64,000 nt of DNA from Mycobacterium kyorinense (lineage in GTDB: Bacteria; Actinomycetota; Actinomycetes; Mycobacteriales; Mycobacteriaceae). The notes under the pieces are model-generated. The model did not search any database. It had not been told where the DNA came from and saw only the letters and a list, made by a program, of their open reading frames with translations. This document shows, piece after piece, positions 1 through 6,826 of this stretch. The stretch's first letter is position 1. Every line of letters starts with the position of its first letter. The position numbers and the translations under genes are program-made. The DNA lies in contig NZ_LZKJ01000145.1 in the NCBI RefSeq assembly GCF_001672775.1, positions 1 through 64,000 on the forward strand, in the 5' to 3' direction.

Positions 1-1123
1 CGCTCGGCTCGACCTCGTCGAAACCGCGCGGTTCTACCGGGGCGGCGACGGTGGGTCCCGCCGCCGTCGGTGGGGCCGCGGCAGCCATGCCGCCCGCAGA
101 CGATTGCTGCTCGGCGAGGACCGCCGCGCCGATGGCGGCGCTCAGGGTGGGTTGCGGCGTGGTCACCACCGGGACCTGCAGCCGCTCCTCCAACTGGTGA
201 GTGACCAACGGGATGCACGCCCCACCGCCGACCGTCGCGATCGCCGCCAATTGGGTCCGTTGGATCTCCTTGCGCCGCAACATCTCTTGGACGCAGCTGA
301 CGAACCGGCCGAGCGGTCCGGCGATCAGCTCCTCCAGCTCCGCGCGGGTGAAGCGCACCTCGTCGCCCAGGCCGGGCATCTCGGCGGGCACCACAGCCAC
401 CGTCGCCGCGGACAGTTGCTCCTTGACACGCCGGCATTCGTCGAGGCGGCGGACCGGGGACCCGACCGGCCCGGTGCCCACCGCGTCGCTGCTGGCGGTG
501 CCGCGGGCCTGCAGGCGGTTGAGGATCGCGCGGTCGACTTGGTCGCCGGAGAATTCGGTGTAGCGAACGGTCTCACCGATGTGCCGAAAGTTCGCTGCTG
601 CATCGGTGAGCGTGAGGCTGGTGCCGCTGGCACCGAAGTCGCACAGCGCGACGACGCCGTCCGTCGGGAATCCCGGCTTCGCATACAGCGCGGCCAGTGC
701 CGTGGTGGCGTCGGAAATCAACGCGGGCATCACACCATTGGGGGCCAGCGCGGGCTTGGCGCGCACTGCCTCGCGCAGCGCAGCGACCGCGTTTTGGCCC
801 CAGTGCCCGGGAACTGCGACGGCCGTTGGAGCGCCGCCGCCGGCGGCGCGAGCCACCGCATCGAGGGCTTCGGCGGCCAACACATCGCTGCGATGAGTCG
901 ACCCGTCGGGCCCGATGAACGGCGCCGGGTCGTCGACTCGCTCGATGAATCCGCTCAGGATCAGCCCCGGTTCGTTCAGCTTCGGGTTGTCCTCCGGCAC
1001 ACCGACCTCGGGTGGCCGGTGGTCGAAGACCGTCAACACCGATCGCCGGGTCACCGGCGCGCTGCCCACCCGCGCTGCCACCAGGTTTGCCACCCCGACC
1101 GACAGCCCGAGCGGGTCGCTCAT
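1..1123 (-). CDS. Hsp70-family (DnaK-like) actin-fold ATPase, partial (C-terminus beyond window)
   Basis: The reading frame starts at an ATG (1123) and stays open to the window edge, so about 374 residues are visible. The N-terminus carries LGLSVGVANLVA where Hsp70 proteins have their first phosphate loop. CDFGASGTSLTL fits the second phosphate motif, and VGGGACIPLV fits the adenosine motif. The visible part ends in an Ala/Pro-rich stretch, as in the remembered M. tuberculosis Rv0312 type of Hsp70-like, Pro/Thr-rich protein. A nucleotide-dependent chaperone-like or scaffolding role is inferred from the fold only. The degenerate first loop makes ordinary ATPase activity uncertain. Three Thr-rich membrane proteins lie upstream on the same strand. 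Confidence 0.75.
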   Translation of the reverse strand, partial: MSDPLGLSVGVANLVAARVGSAPVTRRSVLTVFDHRPPEVGVPEDNPKLNEPGLILSGFIERVDDPAPFIGPDGSTHRSDVLAAEALDAVARAAGGGAPTAVAVPGHWGQNAVAALREAVRAKPALAPNGVMPALISDATTALAALYAKPGFPTDGVVALCDFGASGTSLTLTDAAANFRHIGETVRYTEFSGDQVDRAILNRLQARGTASSDAVGTGPVGSPVRRLDECRRVKEQLSAATVAVVPAEMPGLGDEVRFTRAELEELIAGPLGRFVSCVQEMLRRKEIQRTQLAAIATVGGGACIPLVTHQLEERLQVPVVTTPQPTLSAAIGAAVLAEQQSSAGGMAAAAPPTAAGPTVAAPVEPRGFDEVEPS

Positions 1124-1503
1124 ATCGCGCACCTCTGTATCCCACCTATGGCCGACGGCCGAGACCCCCCAAGCTCACAGCGTCGGCACTGCCCCACGAT
1201 CCCTATATGCAGTCCCCCGTTACGGCGCGGTCTAATCCGGTGAAGGGCTGAACTACGGCCGAGACAACATGGGAAACAGCTGGGGGATTGCTGTGAGTCC
1301 CCGGCTCGGTGGCGACGGCCGAACAGGGGGTACCGTGGCAAACTCATTGCTGGACTTCGTGTTTGTTCCGGTGCGCGATCCCGATGCCGCCGCACGCTGT
1401 GCCGCAGATCCCGCACAATCGATCGCTGACACCACCTTACCGATGCGGCCGATGTTGCCGGCTGCCCCGGGATTAGGGCCGCGGAGGACTCGGCGCTAAC
1501 GGC
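1124..1503. other. Intergenic stretch of about 380 bp, no supported gene
   Basis: The reading frames here are short, rich in Arg, Cys and Pro, and have no recognisable motif or ribosome-binding site. The stretch should contain the promoter of the Hsp70-like gene if that gene is not co-transcribed with the Thr-rich genes upstream. No clear hairpin or operator was seen. Confidence 0.5.
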
Positions 1504-1929
1504 TCAGGGGATAGAGGGCACGTGGATGTTGGGCAGGTCCTGCCACCAGTGACGGCGCGGCGGTTGCTCGGTCGCCGGTGGGTTCGTCACCGGCGGTGCC
1601 GGTTCCTCTTCGGTGGTCTCCGGCGGGACCGTCGTGGTGGTAGTGGTGGTGGTCCTGACCGTGGTGGTGGTGGTCGTCGTCGTGGTGGTCGTGGTTGTGG
1701 TCGTGGGTGACGGCTTGGTGGTGGCGGGCGTGCCGCCACCACCGCTGGCCAAGATGACCAGGCCGTAGATGATCACCGCGATCAGGATCGCGACCAGCAC
1801 GCCCCAGCCGGCTAGCACCCAGGGTTTGAGAAACCAGGGCGACGGTTCGTCGGTGCGGCTGAACAGGTCGTCACTATCGCCGTTCGAGCGTGAGTCGTCG
1901 GCGTTGCCAGGTGGTTCGCTGCCCCCCAC
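1504..1929 (-). CDS. Thr-rich single-pass membrane protein (tandem paralogue 3)
   Basis: The product is 141 aa. A hydrophilic N-terminus is followed by SPWFLKPWVLAGWG and one strong transmembrane helix (about residues 36-62). A Gly-rich hinge then leads into a long Thr-only stretch and a Pro/Glu tail ending in HVPSIP. The same plan (short cytosolic head, PWYxKP box, one helix, GGGG hinge, poly-Thr/Pro outer tail) recurs in the two genes upstream on this strand, so the three are tandem duplicates. The tail would lie outside the membrane and could be O-mannosylated, which is inference. Function is unknown. Confidence 0.7.
   Translation of the reverse strand: MGGSEPPGNADDSRSNGDSDDLFSRTDEPSPWFLKPWVLAGWGVLVAILIAVIIYGLVILASGGGGTPATTKPSPTTTTTTTTTTTTTTTVRTTTTTTTTVPPETTEEEPAPPVTNPPATEQPPRRHWWQDLPNIHVPSIP
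1625..1712. repeat. Thr-codon low-complexity tract
   Basis: On the plus strand this reads as runs of gtg/gtc triplets, encoding the poly-Thr tail of the minus-strand gene. Such triplet runs can change length by replication slippage. Confidence 0.6.
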
Positions 1930-1948
1930 GGCGAGCGATGTTATCGCT

Positions 1949-2533
1949 TCAGAGGCCCGGCGGCAGCGTGATTGCCGTCGGTATCGGCGGCAGGGTGATC
2001 ACCGACGGCGCGTTGAACGCTCCGGGCGGGGGTGCGCTGGCGGTCGTCGTCGTCGTTGTGGTGTCGGTGGTCGTCGTCGTTGTCGTGGTTGTCGTGGTCG
2101 TCGTCGTGGTTGTGGTGGTGGTCGTCGTGGTGGTGCTCGTCGGTGCCGTCGTGGTGGGGGCGGCCGTGCTGGGCGGCACAACCGGCGCGGCGGTGGTCGT
2201 GGGCGCCGCTGTGGTGGTTGTGGTGGTGGTCGACGACGTGGTCGTGGTCGACGTACCGCCTCCGCTCACCAGTTGCACAATGCCCCAGACGATCAGCGCG
2301 ATGAGAACGGCGACCGCCACACCCCAAGCGACCAGTGCTGCGGGCTTGCGGTACCACGGCGTGGGTTCAGGTTCCGGCTCTGGTGCGGTCGCGCCGCCGT
2401 CGTCGTATTCCGGGCCCGTCTGATACTCGCTGTAGTTGCCGGCGTATTGGGTCGGGTCGCCGCTTTGGCCGTAATTGGGCGCGTACTGAGTCGGCTCGTC
2501 GCCGCCATTGCCGGGGGGTTCGTAGCCTGTCAC
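1949..2533 (-). CDS. Thr-rich single-pass membrane protein (tandem paralogue 2)
   Basis: The product is about 194 aa from a GTG at 2533 (VTGYEPPGNGGDEP). The open frame runs further upstream, but that extension reads as an out-of-register copy of the neighbouring gene. Domains in order are an acidic, Tyr/Gln-rich head, the PTPWYRKPAALVAWG box, one transmembrane helix (IALIVWGIVQLVSGGG), then Ala/Pro/Thr repeats including more than 20 consecutive Thr, and a tail ending ITLPPGL. It is paralogous to the flanking genes, only 19 bp upstream of the third copy. Function is unknown. Confidence 0.65.
   Translation of the reverse strand: MTGYEPPGNGGDEPTQYAPNYGQSGDPTQYAGNYSEYQTGPEYDDGGATAPEPEPEPTPWYRKPAALVAWGVAVAVLIALIVWGIVQLVSGGGTSTTTTSSTTTTTTTAAPTTTAAPVVPPSTAAPTTTAPTSTTTTTTTTTTTTTTTTTTTTTTTDTTTTTTTASAPPPGAFNAPSVITLPPIPTAITLPPGL
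2041..2257. repeat. Long Thr-codon low-complexity tract
   Basis: About 215 bp of nearly pure gtg/gtc/gtt triplets on the plus strand, encoding the longest poly-Thr tail of the three paralogues. It is a candidate for slippage and for sequencing or assembly error. Confidence 0.65.
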
Positions 2534-2613
2534 GGTGGCTGATGGTAGCTCTGGCCACCGCAGCAGCACCGGTGCCACGCGGGCGGAAGGCCGACCCGTC
2601 GCTGGCGTTCGGC

Positions 2614-3117
2614 TCAGATGCCCGGCGGCAGGGTGATCACCGTGTGCGGCAGGGTGATCGTCGACGGTATATGCGGCAACGGCGGCAGCTTGGGCAGATG
2701 CGGAGGCTGGTGCGGCGCAGCCGGTGCGGGCTGCCGTGGGACGGGCGCGTTCTGAGCCGGCGGCGGTGGTGGCGGCGGCGGCTCGCTCGAGCTGGACGGT
2801 GCCGGGGTCGTGGTGGTCGTCGTTGTCGAGGGGCTGGTGGTCGTTGTCGACGTCGACGATGTCGTCGGGGTCGGCGCGCCCCCGCCACCGGTGGAGAGTT
2901 CGACGAGCCCGTAGATGATCAGCGCGACCAGGATCGCCACCACCGTGGCCCACGCGGCCAACAGCGAGCGTTTGCGATACCAGGGTGTTGGTGGGGTGTC
3001 AGTCTCGGCGAGCTGGGCAGATTCGATGGGCCCGGTCGGCTGTTGTGCGGTTGGGTCGTAGTCGGCCCGCTGAGTGGGCTGGTTGCTGGGGTTATCCGGG
3101 GGACCGTAGCGGGCCAC
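2614..3117 (-). CDS. Thr/Pro-rich single-pass membrane protein (tandem paralogue 1)
   Basis: The product is 167 aa and starts MARYGPPDNPSNQPT. It has the same plan as the two downstream paralogues: polar head, PTPWYRKRSLLAAWA box, one transmembrane helix (VAILVALIIYGLVELS), GGGG hinge, then a Ser/Thr stretch. The tail is richer in Pro and Leu than in the other copies, with two ITLP repeats near the end. It is the first of three tandem copies, 18 bp after the luciferase-like gene, so co-transcription is likely. It is probably a surface or periplasmic protein; no enzymatic motif is visible. Confidence 0.7.
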   Translation of the reverse strand: MARYGPPDNPSNQPTQRADYDPTAQQPTGPIESAQLAETDTPPTPWYRKRSLLAAWATVVAILVALIIYGLVELSTGGGGAPTPTTSSTSTTTTSPSTTTTTTTPAPSSSSEPPPPPPPPAQNAPVPRQPAPAAPHQPPHLPKLPPLPHIPSTITLPHTVITLPPGI

Positions 3118-3135
3118 GGATCGATCCTACGACTG

Positions 3136-4065
3136 TCACAGCTGGGGTAGCACCTCGTCGGCGAATAGCTGCAGGTGCTCCAGATCCGATATGTCGAGCA
3201 GTTGCAAATACACCCGCTGCACGCCGATCTCGGTGAACGGCCCCAGCCGGTCGACGATCTCATCGGGGGTGCCTACCAGTGGAGAGTTGTCCCGCAGCTC
3301 GTCGAGATCACGGCCGATGGCGGCGGCCCGCCGGCGGATCTCGGCGTCGTCGCGCCCGGCGCACACCACAAACGCCGCGGAATAGGTCATCGCGTCCACC
3401 GATCGGCCCACTGCCTGCACCGCGGCGCCGACTCGATCGAATTGGGTACGGATGGTGTCCAGCGGCGCGAACGGCACGTTGAACTCGTCGGCGAATGTCG
3501 CCGCCAGCCGCGGCGTCCGCTTGGCGCCCATCCCGCCGATGATGATCCGGGGTTGCGGTTGTTGCACCGGCTTGGGCAGGGCGGGGGAGTCGTTGATCGC
3601 GTAGTGGGCGCCGGCATAGTCGAACGTCTCGCCCTCCGGTGTGGTCCACAGTCCGCTGATGATCTCCAATTGCTCGGTCAGCCGGGCGAACCGCTCGGCC
3701 AACGGCGGGAACGGGATCGCATAGGCCCGGTGCTCCCGCTCGAACCAGCCGGCGCCGATGCCGAATTCGACCCGCCCGCCGCTCATCTCGTCGACTTGCG
3801 CGACCGACACCGCCAGCGGGCCCGGATGCCGGAAGGTCGCGGAGGTGACCAGCGTGCCGAGCCGGATCGTCGAGGTCTCCCGGGCGATACCGCCCAGGGT
3901 CACCCAGGAATCGGTCGGGCCGGGCAGCCCGTCACCGCTCATCGCCACGTAGTGGTCGGAGCGGAAAAACCCGGAGAAGCCCAACGATTCGGCGGTCTGC
4001 GCGACGGCGAGCTGGTCGGCGTAGCTGGCGCCCTGTTGCGGTTCGACGAAAACGCGGAAGTCCAC
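3136..4065 (-). CDS. Luciferase-like (LLM) F420-dependent oxidoreductase
   Basis: The product is 309 aa, a single TIM-barrel of the bacterial luciferase-like family. Typical markers are FRSDHY near residue 38, SWVTLGGIA, IRLGTLVTSATFRHPG, and the GGRVEFGIGAGWFEREH motif. IIIGGMGAKRTPRLAA follows in the second half. In mycobacteria this subgroup usually binds coenzyme F420 and catalyses hydride transfer, but the substrate cannot be read from sequence. The family gives the fold; F420 use is inferred from the organism. It is the first gene of a minus-strand run ending in the Thr-rich membrane proteins. Confidence 0.85.
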   Translation of the reverse strand: MDFRVFVEPQQGASYADQLAVAQTAESLGFSGFFRSDHYVAMSGDGLPGPTDSWVTLGGIARETSTIRLGTLVTSATFRHPGPLAVSVAQVDEMSGGRVEFGIGAGWFEREHRAYAIPFPPLAERFARLTEQLEIISGLWTTPEGETFDYAGAHYAINDSPALPKPVQQPQPRIIIGGMGAKRTPRLAATFADEFNVPFAPLDTIRTQFDRVGAAVQAVGRSVDAMTYSAAFVVCAGRDDAEIRRRAAAIGRDLDELRDNSPLVGTPDEIVDRLGPFTEIGVQRVYLQLLDISDLEHLQLFADEVLPQL

Positions 4066-4091
4066 GCCCGACAGACTACGGGCGCTGCGGC

Positions 4092-4649
4092 TCAGAACGT
4101 GTCGACGTGCTCGATGCTGACGAACATGCCGTGACCGGTGCGCTCGTTGGTGAATCGGGTGCCCTTCTCGGAGGCGTCGATCGTCCAGCCCTGGGCGTCA
4201 TAGGTGCGGTAATCGATGGTGACGACAGGGATGTCGCCCAGGTTGCCGAGCACCCACTGCACGTCGCCGCTGGCGGTGATACTGACGCCGTTGGCGTGTT
4301 CACCGTCCTTGAGCGGCGAGTTGGTGAACTGCGCTTCGCAGCCCACGCTGTCCGTCGCGATCTGGCAGCGTGTCTGACCGGATTTGGTTTCGATGAAGAC
4401 GTAACCGCTCTGGTCGGGCGGCAGCGCAATAGCGCCGCCCGGCGCGGTCGGGCTCGGCGAGGGACTGGGCACGGAAGGCTTCGCCGTCGGCCGCATCGAC
4501 GGCCTGGCGGTCGGGAAGGACGGTTCGGGCGCCCCGGCGCCGGGGACCGCCACCGGCTTGCCGTCGGTAGACGTGCTGCAGCCGGGGGCCAGCAGCGCGG
4601 CCAGCAGCCACCCGCCGATCAGACCGAGCTTCGCTCCGCGCCCAGACAT
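4092..4649 (-). CDS. Probable exported lipoprotein
   Basis: The product is 185 aa. The N-terminus has a short basic part, a hydrophobic segment and the lipobox LLAPGC, so Cys24 should be lipidated after signal peptidase II cleavage. A Pro/Ser/Thr linker (about residues 35-72) precedes a small folded domain with two Cys (TRCQIATDSVGCEAQF) that could form a disulphide. The C-terminal domain resembles the small beta-rich domains common in mycobacterial lipoproteins, but the family was not identified. It is 27 bp upstream of the LLM gene on the same strand. Confidence 0.7.
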   Translation of the reverse strand: MSGRGAKLGLIGGWLLAALLAPGCSTSTDGKPVAVPGAGAPEPSFPTARPSMRPTAKPSVPSPSPSPTAPGGAIALPPDQSGYVFIETKSGQTRCQIATDSVGCEAQFTNSPLKDGEHANGVSITASGDVQWVLGNLGDIPVVTIDYRTYDAQGWTIDASEKGTRFTNERTGHGMFVSIEHVDTF

Positions 4650-4726
4650 ATCGGCCTCAGCCTACGCAGGAAGTGGCGCAAGTGATTGCAGTGACGCACC
4701 TTGTGGCGAGGTTGCCCGCACAATTC

Positions 4727-4787
4727 CGCGAAAGTGCATCCAGCGACGGCCTTACTCGGCAAACGCGTCGCCAGTTGCACTTTCGCG
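4727..4787. terminator. Long-loop inverted repeat after coxS
   Basis: CGCGAAAGTGCA (4727-4738) is repeated in perfect inverted form at 4776-4787, a 12 bp stem with a 37 nt loop. It ends one base before the coxS stop codon, so it may act in transcript termination. No T-run follows, as is usual in mycobacteria. Similar elements follow mmpL, hspR and clpB in this window. Confidence 0.5.
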
Positions 4788-5258
4788 CTAGGAAAGGCCC
4801 GCGGCGCGGTGGACGGCGTTGACGATGCCCTGATAACCGGTGCAGCGGCAGAAGTTGCCGGACAGGCCCTCGCGGATCTCGGTGTCGGTGGGCTGCGGGT
4901 TGTCCCGCAGCAGCGCAGTAATCGACATGACGAAACCCGGTGTGCAGAACCCACATTGCAGGCCGTGGCATTCGCGCAGCGCCGATTGCACCGGCGACAA
5001 CTCACCGTCGGGGGACGCGACGCCTTCGACCGTCGTCACCTCCATGCCGTCGGTCTGGACGGCGAAGATCAGACATGACCGCACCGCCGCCCCGTCGAGC
5101 AGCACCGTGCACGCGCCGCAGGCGCCGTGCTCGCAGCCCAGATGGGTGCCCGTCAGCCCGCAGTGTTCGCGCAGATAGTCGGCCAGCGTCAGCCGCGGCT
5201 CGACGATCGCTTCGGTCGGGTGCCCGTTGACCGATACGCGGACCGGCAAGTCATTCAT
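4788..5258 (-). CDS. coxS: CO-dehydrogenase-like small subunit, [2Fe-2S] protein (CoxS)
   Basis: The product is 156 aa from the ATG at 5258; a longer open frame upstream runs antisense-like inside coxM and was rejected. It carries electrons from the molybdenum centre through two [2Fe-2S] clusters. The plant-ferredoxin cluster is ligated by Cys42, 47, 50 and 62 (GCEHGACGAC). The C-terminal cluster uses Cys102, 105, 137 and 139 (CGFC...CRC). Length matches the family (Rv0374c, about 159 aa). It overlaps coxM by 8 bp and is the last gene of the operon. Confidence 0.92.
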   Translation of the reverse strand: MNDLPVRVSVNGHPTEAIVEPRLTLADYLREHCGLTGTHLGCEHGACGACTVLLDGAAVRSCLIFAVQTDGMEVTTVEGVASPDGELSPVQSALRECHGLQCGFCTPGFVMSITALLRDNPQPTDTEIREGLSGNFCRCTGYQGIVNAVHRAAGLS

Positions 5259-6126
5259 TGCATGCCTCCTGAATCGCCTGGGTCCAGGCGCGGCCCACCA
5301 TCGTCGCGCCCACTCTGGTCCGGTATGCCGCCGATCCCTGCAGGTCGGCGGGGACATCGTCGAGATCGGCCATGGCCAGTTCACCGATCTGCTGGGGTGT
5401 GATGTCGTCGACGGGACGGCCGAGCACCGCCTGCTCAGCCGCCGACGCCCGCGCCGGAGTCGAGCCCAGCCCAAGCAGCCCGATACCGCACCGACTGATC
5501 CGGTCGTCGCCGTCGACTTGGACCGCCACCGCGGCGCCGGCGATCGCGAAATCGCCGTGGCGGCGGGCGAACTCCTCGATCGCGAAACCCGACCGGCCGC
5601 CCCACACCGGAAAGCGCACGGCGGTCAGAATTTCGCCCGACTGCAGCGAGTTCTCCCACAGCCCGGTGAAGAAGTCGTCGGCGCCGATCTCCCGGCTGCC
5701 CGTCGACGACACCGCCTCCATCTGCGCGCCGAGCGCCAACGCCACCGCGCCGTATTCCGCCGCCGGATCGGCGTGGGCGATCGAACCGCCCAGGGTGCCG
5801 CGGCTGCGAATCTGAAAGTGTCCGATCAACGGCGTGGCACGGGTGAGCAGCGGAACGGAATCGGCGACCTCGTCGTCCATTCCGACCAATGCGTGCGGGG
5901 TGGCCGCACCGATCCGCACCTCGTCGCCGCACAGGTCGATGCCCACCAACTCGTCGACCCGCGAGATGTCGACGAGATTCTCGAAGTAGGTCAGCCGCAT
6001 CGCCAGCATCGGCACCAGGCTCTGCCCGCCGGCCAGGATCTTTGCCGCGTCGCCGTATTCGTCGAGCAAACCGACCGCCTCTTCGACCGACTCGGGGCGG
6101 TGATAGGCGAACGGGGCGGCTTTCAT
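5251..6126 (-). CDS. coxM: CO-dehydrogenase-like medium subunit, FAD-binding (CoxM)
   Basis: The product is 291 aa from the ATG at 6126. It binds FAD and passes electrons from the iron-sulphur subunit onward to the respiratory chain. The FAD motifs of the family are visible: AGGQSLVPMLAMR near residue 36, and RGTLGGSIAHADPAAE near residue 110. The remainder is the CO_deh_flav_C type domain. Size agrees with Rv0375c (286 aa). The start overlaps the coxG stop by 4 bp (ATGA) and the end overlaps coxS, indicating translational coupling. Confidence 0.92.
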   Translation of the reverse strand: MKAAPFAYHRPESVEEAVGLLDEYGDAAKILAGGQSLVPMLAMRLTYFENLVDISRVDELVGIDLCGDEVRIGAATPHALVGMDDEVADSVPLLTRATPLIGHFQIRSRGTLGGSIAHADPAAEYGAVALALGAQMEAVSSTGSREIGADDFFTGLWENSLQSGEILTAVRFPVWGGRSGFAIEEFARRHGDFAIAGAAVAVQVDGDDRISRCGIGLLGLGSTPARASAAEQAVLGRPVDDITPQQIGELAMADLDDVPADLQGSAAYRTRVGATMVGRAWTQAIQEACNE

Positions 6127-6815
6127 GACAGCAGCCGGACCAAGGCGGCCTGCAGATCCTCGGCCAGTACCGGATGGGCATGCGCCCGCCGGTTCCGGCG
6201 GCCCAGCAGCAACCCGAGCGCCGTGCCCGCGGCAAGACCGGCGAGCACCGGCATGGCCCGCTTGGCCACCGGAAGCGCGACCACCTTGAGAAGGTCGACC
6301 GAGTCGCTTGTGGCATCCTGCACCGGCGGCGCGGATACCGTTACCGCCGAGGATGTTTCGGCGCCTGCTTGGTCGCCGAGCAGATCGGCCTCGAGCCGTT
6401 TGGCGAACTGGGCGATCAGATTGCTCGACACGTCGGCCAACACCCCGCGGCCGAACTGTGCCGCCTTGCCCGAGATGGTCAGGTCGGTGGTGATGACGAC
6501 GGCGGTCGCCCCTCCCTCGTCTTTGAGCTGCGCGGTCACCACCGCGGCGGCGTTGCCGTTGCCGCGGGTCTCTTTGCCGTTGGCCTTGAGCACCACCCGC
6601 TGGGCGGCCGCGTCCTTTTCCTGGAAGAAGGCGATTCCCTGGTACGACACGGTGATTGGGCCCACCTTGACCTTGACCGCGCCGGTGAACTCGTCGCCGT
6701 CGACGCTCAACAAAGTGGCGCCGGGCAGACACGGGGCGACCCGTTCGACGTCGGTGAGCACCTCCCAGGTCTTGGCCGGCGGTACCGCGACACGAAATTC
6801 GTTGTTGAGCTCCAA
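6123..6815 (-). CDS. coxG: CoxG-like SRPBCC protein with C-terminal membrane anchor
   Basis: The product is 230 aa. Residues 1-145 form the SRPBCC/CoxG fold (MELNNEFRVAVPPAKTWEVL, ERVAPCLPGATL, GPITVSYQG). A linker and a hydrophobic segment near residues 195-215 (PVLAGLAAGTALGLLLG) follow, with an Arg-rich end. CoxG proteins are thought to anchor or recruit the molybdenum enzyme to the membrane. It lies between coxL and coxM, 11 bp after coxL, inside the operon. In M. tuberculosis the comparable gene sits apart from the structural subunits. Confidence 0.85.
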   Translation of the reverse strand: MELNNEFRVAVPPAKTWEVLTDVERVAPCLPGATLLSVDGDEFTGAVKVKVGPITVSYQGIAFFQEKDAAAQRVVLKANGKETRGNGNAAAVVTAQLKDEGGATAVVITTDLTISGKAAQFGRGVLADVSSNLIAQFAKRLEADLLGDQAGAETSSAVTVSAPPVQDATSDSVDLLKVVALPVAKRAMPVLAGLAAGTALGLLLGRRNRRAHAHPVLAEDLQAALVRLLS

Positions 6816-6826
6816 CTTCGGGATCC

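Noticed and set aside
1269-1499. A 76-codon frame between the Hsp70-like gene and the Thr-rich gene
   Set aside because: No ribosome-binding site, no recognised domain, Arg/Pro-rich end; most likely chance.
2041-2257. Possible CRISPR-like or tandem-repeat array
   Set aside because: The repeat is a simple triplet run inside a coding frame, without spacers.
1941-2423. Plus-strand frames of poly-Val and poly-Trp/Ser across the Thr tracts
   Set aside because: They are shadows of the triplet repeats that code for Thr on the minus strand.
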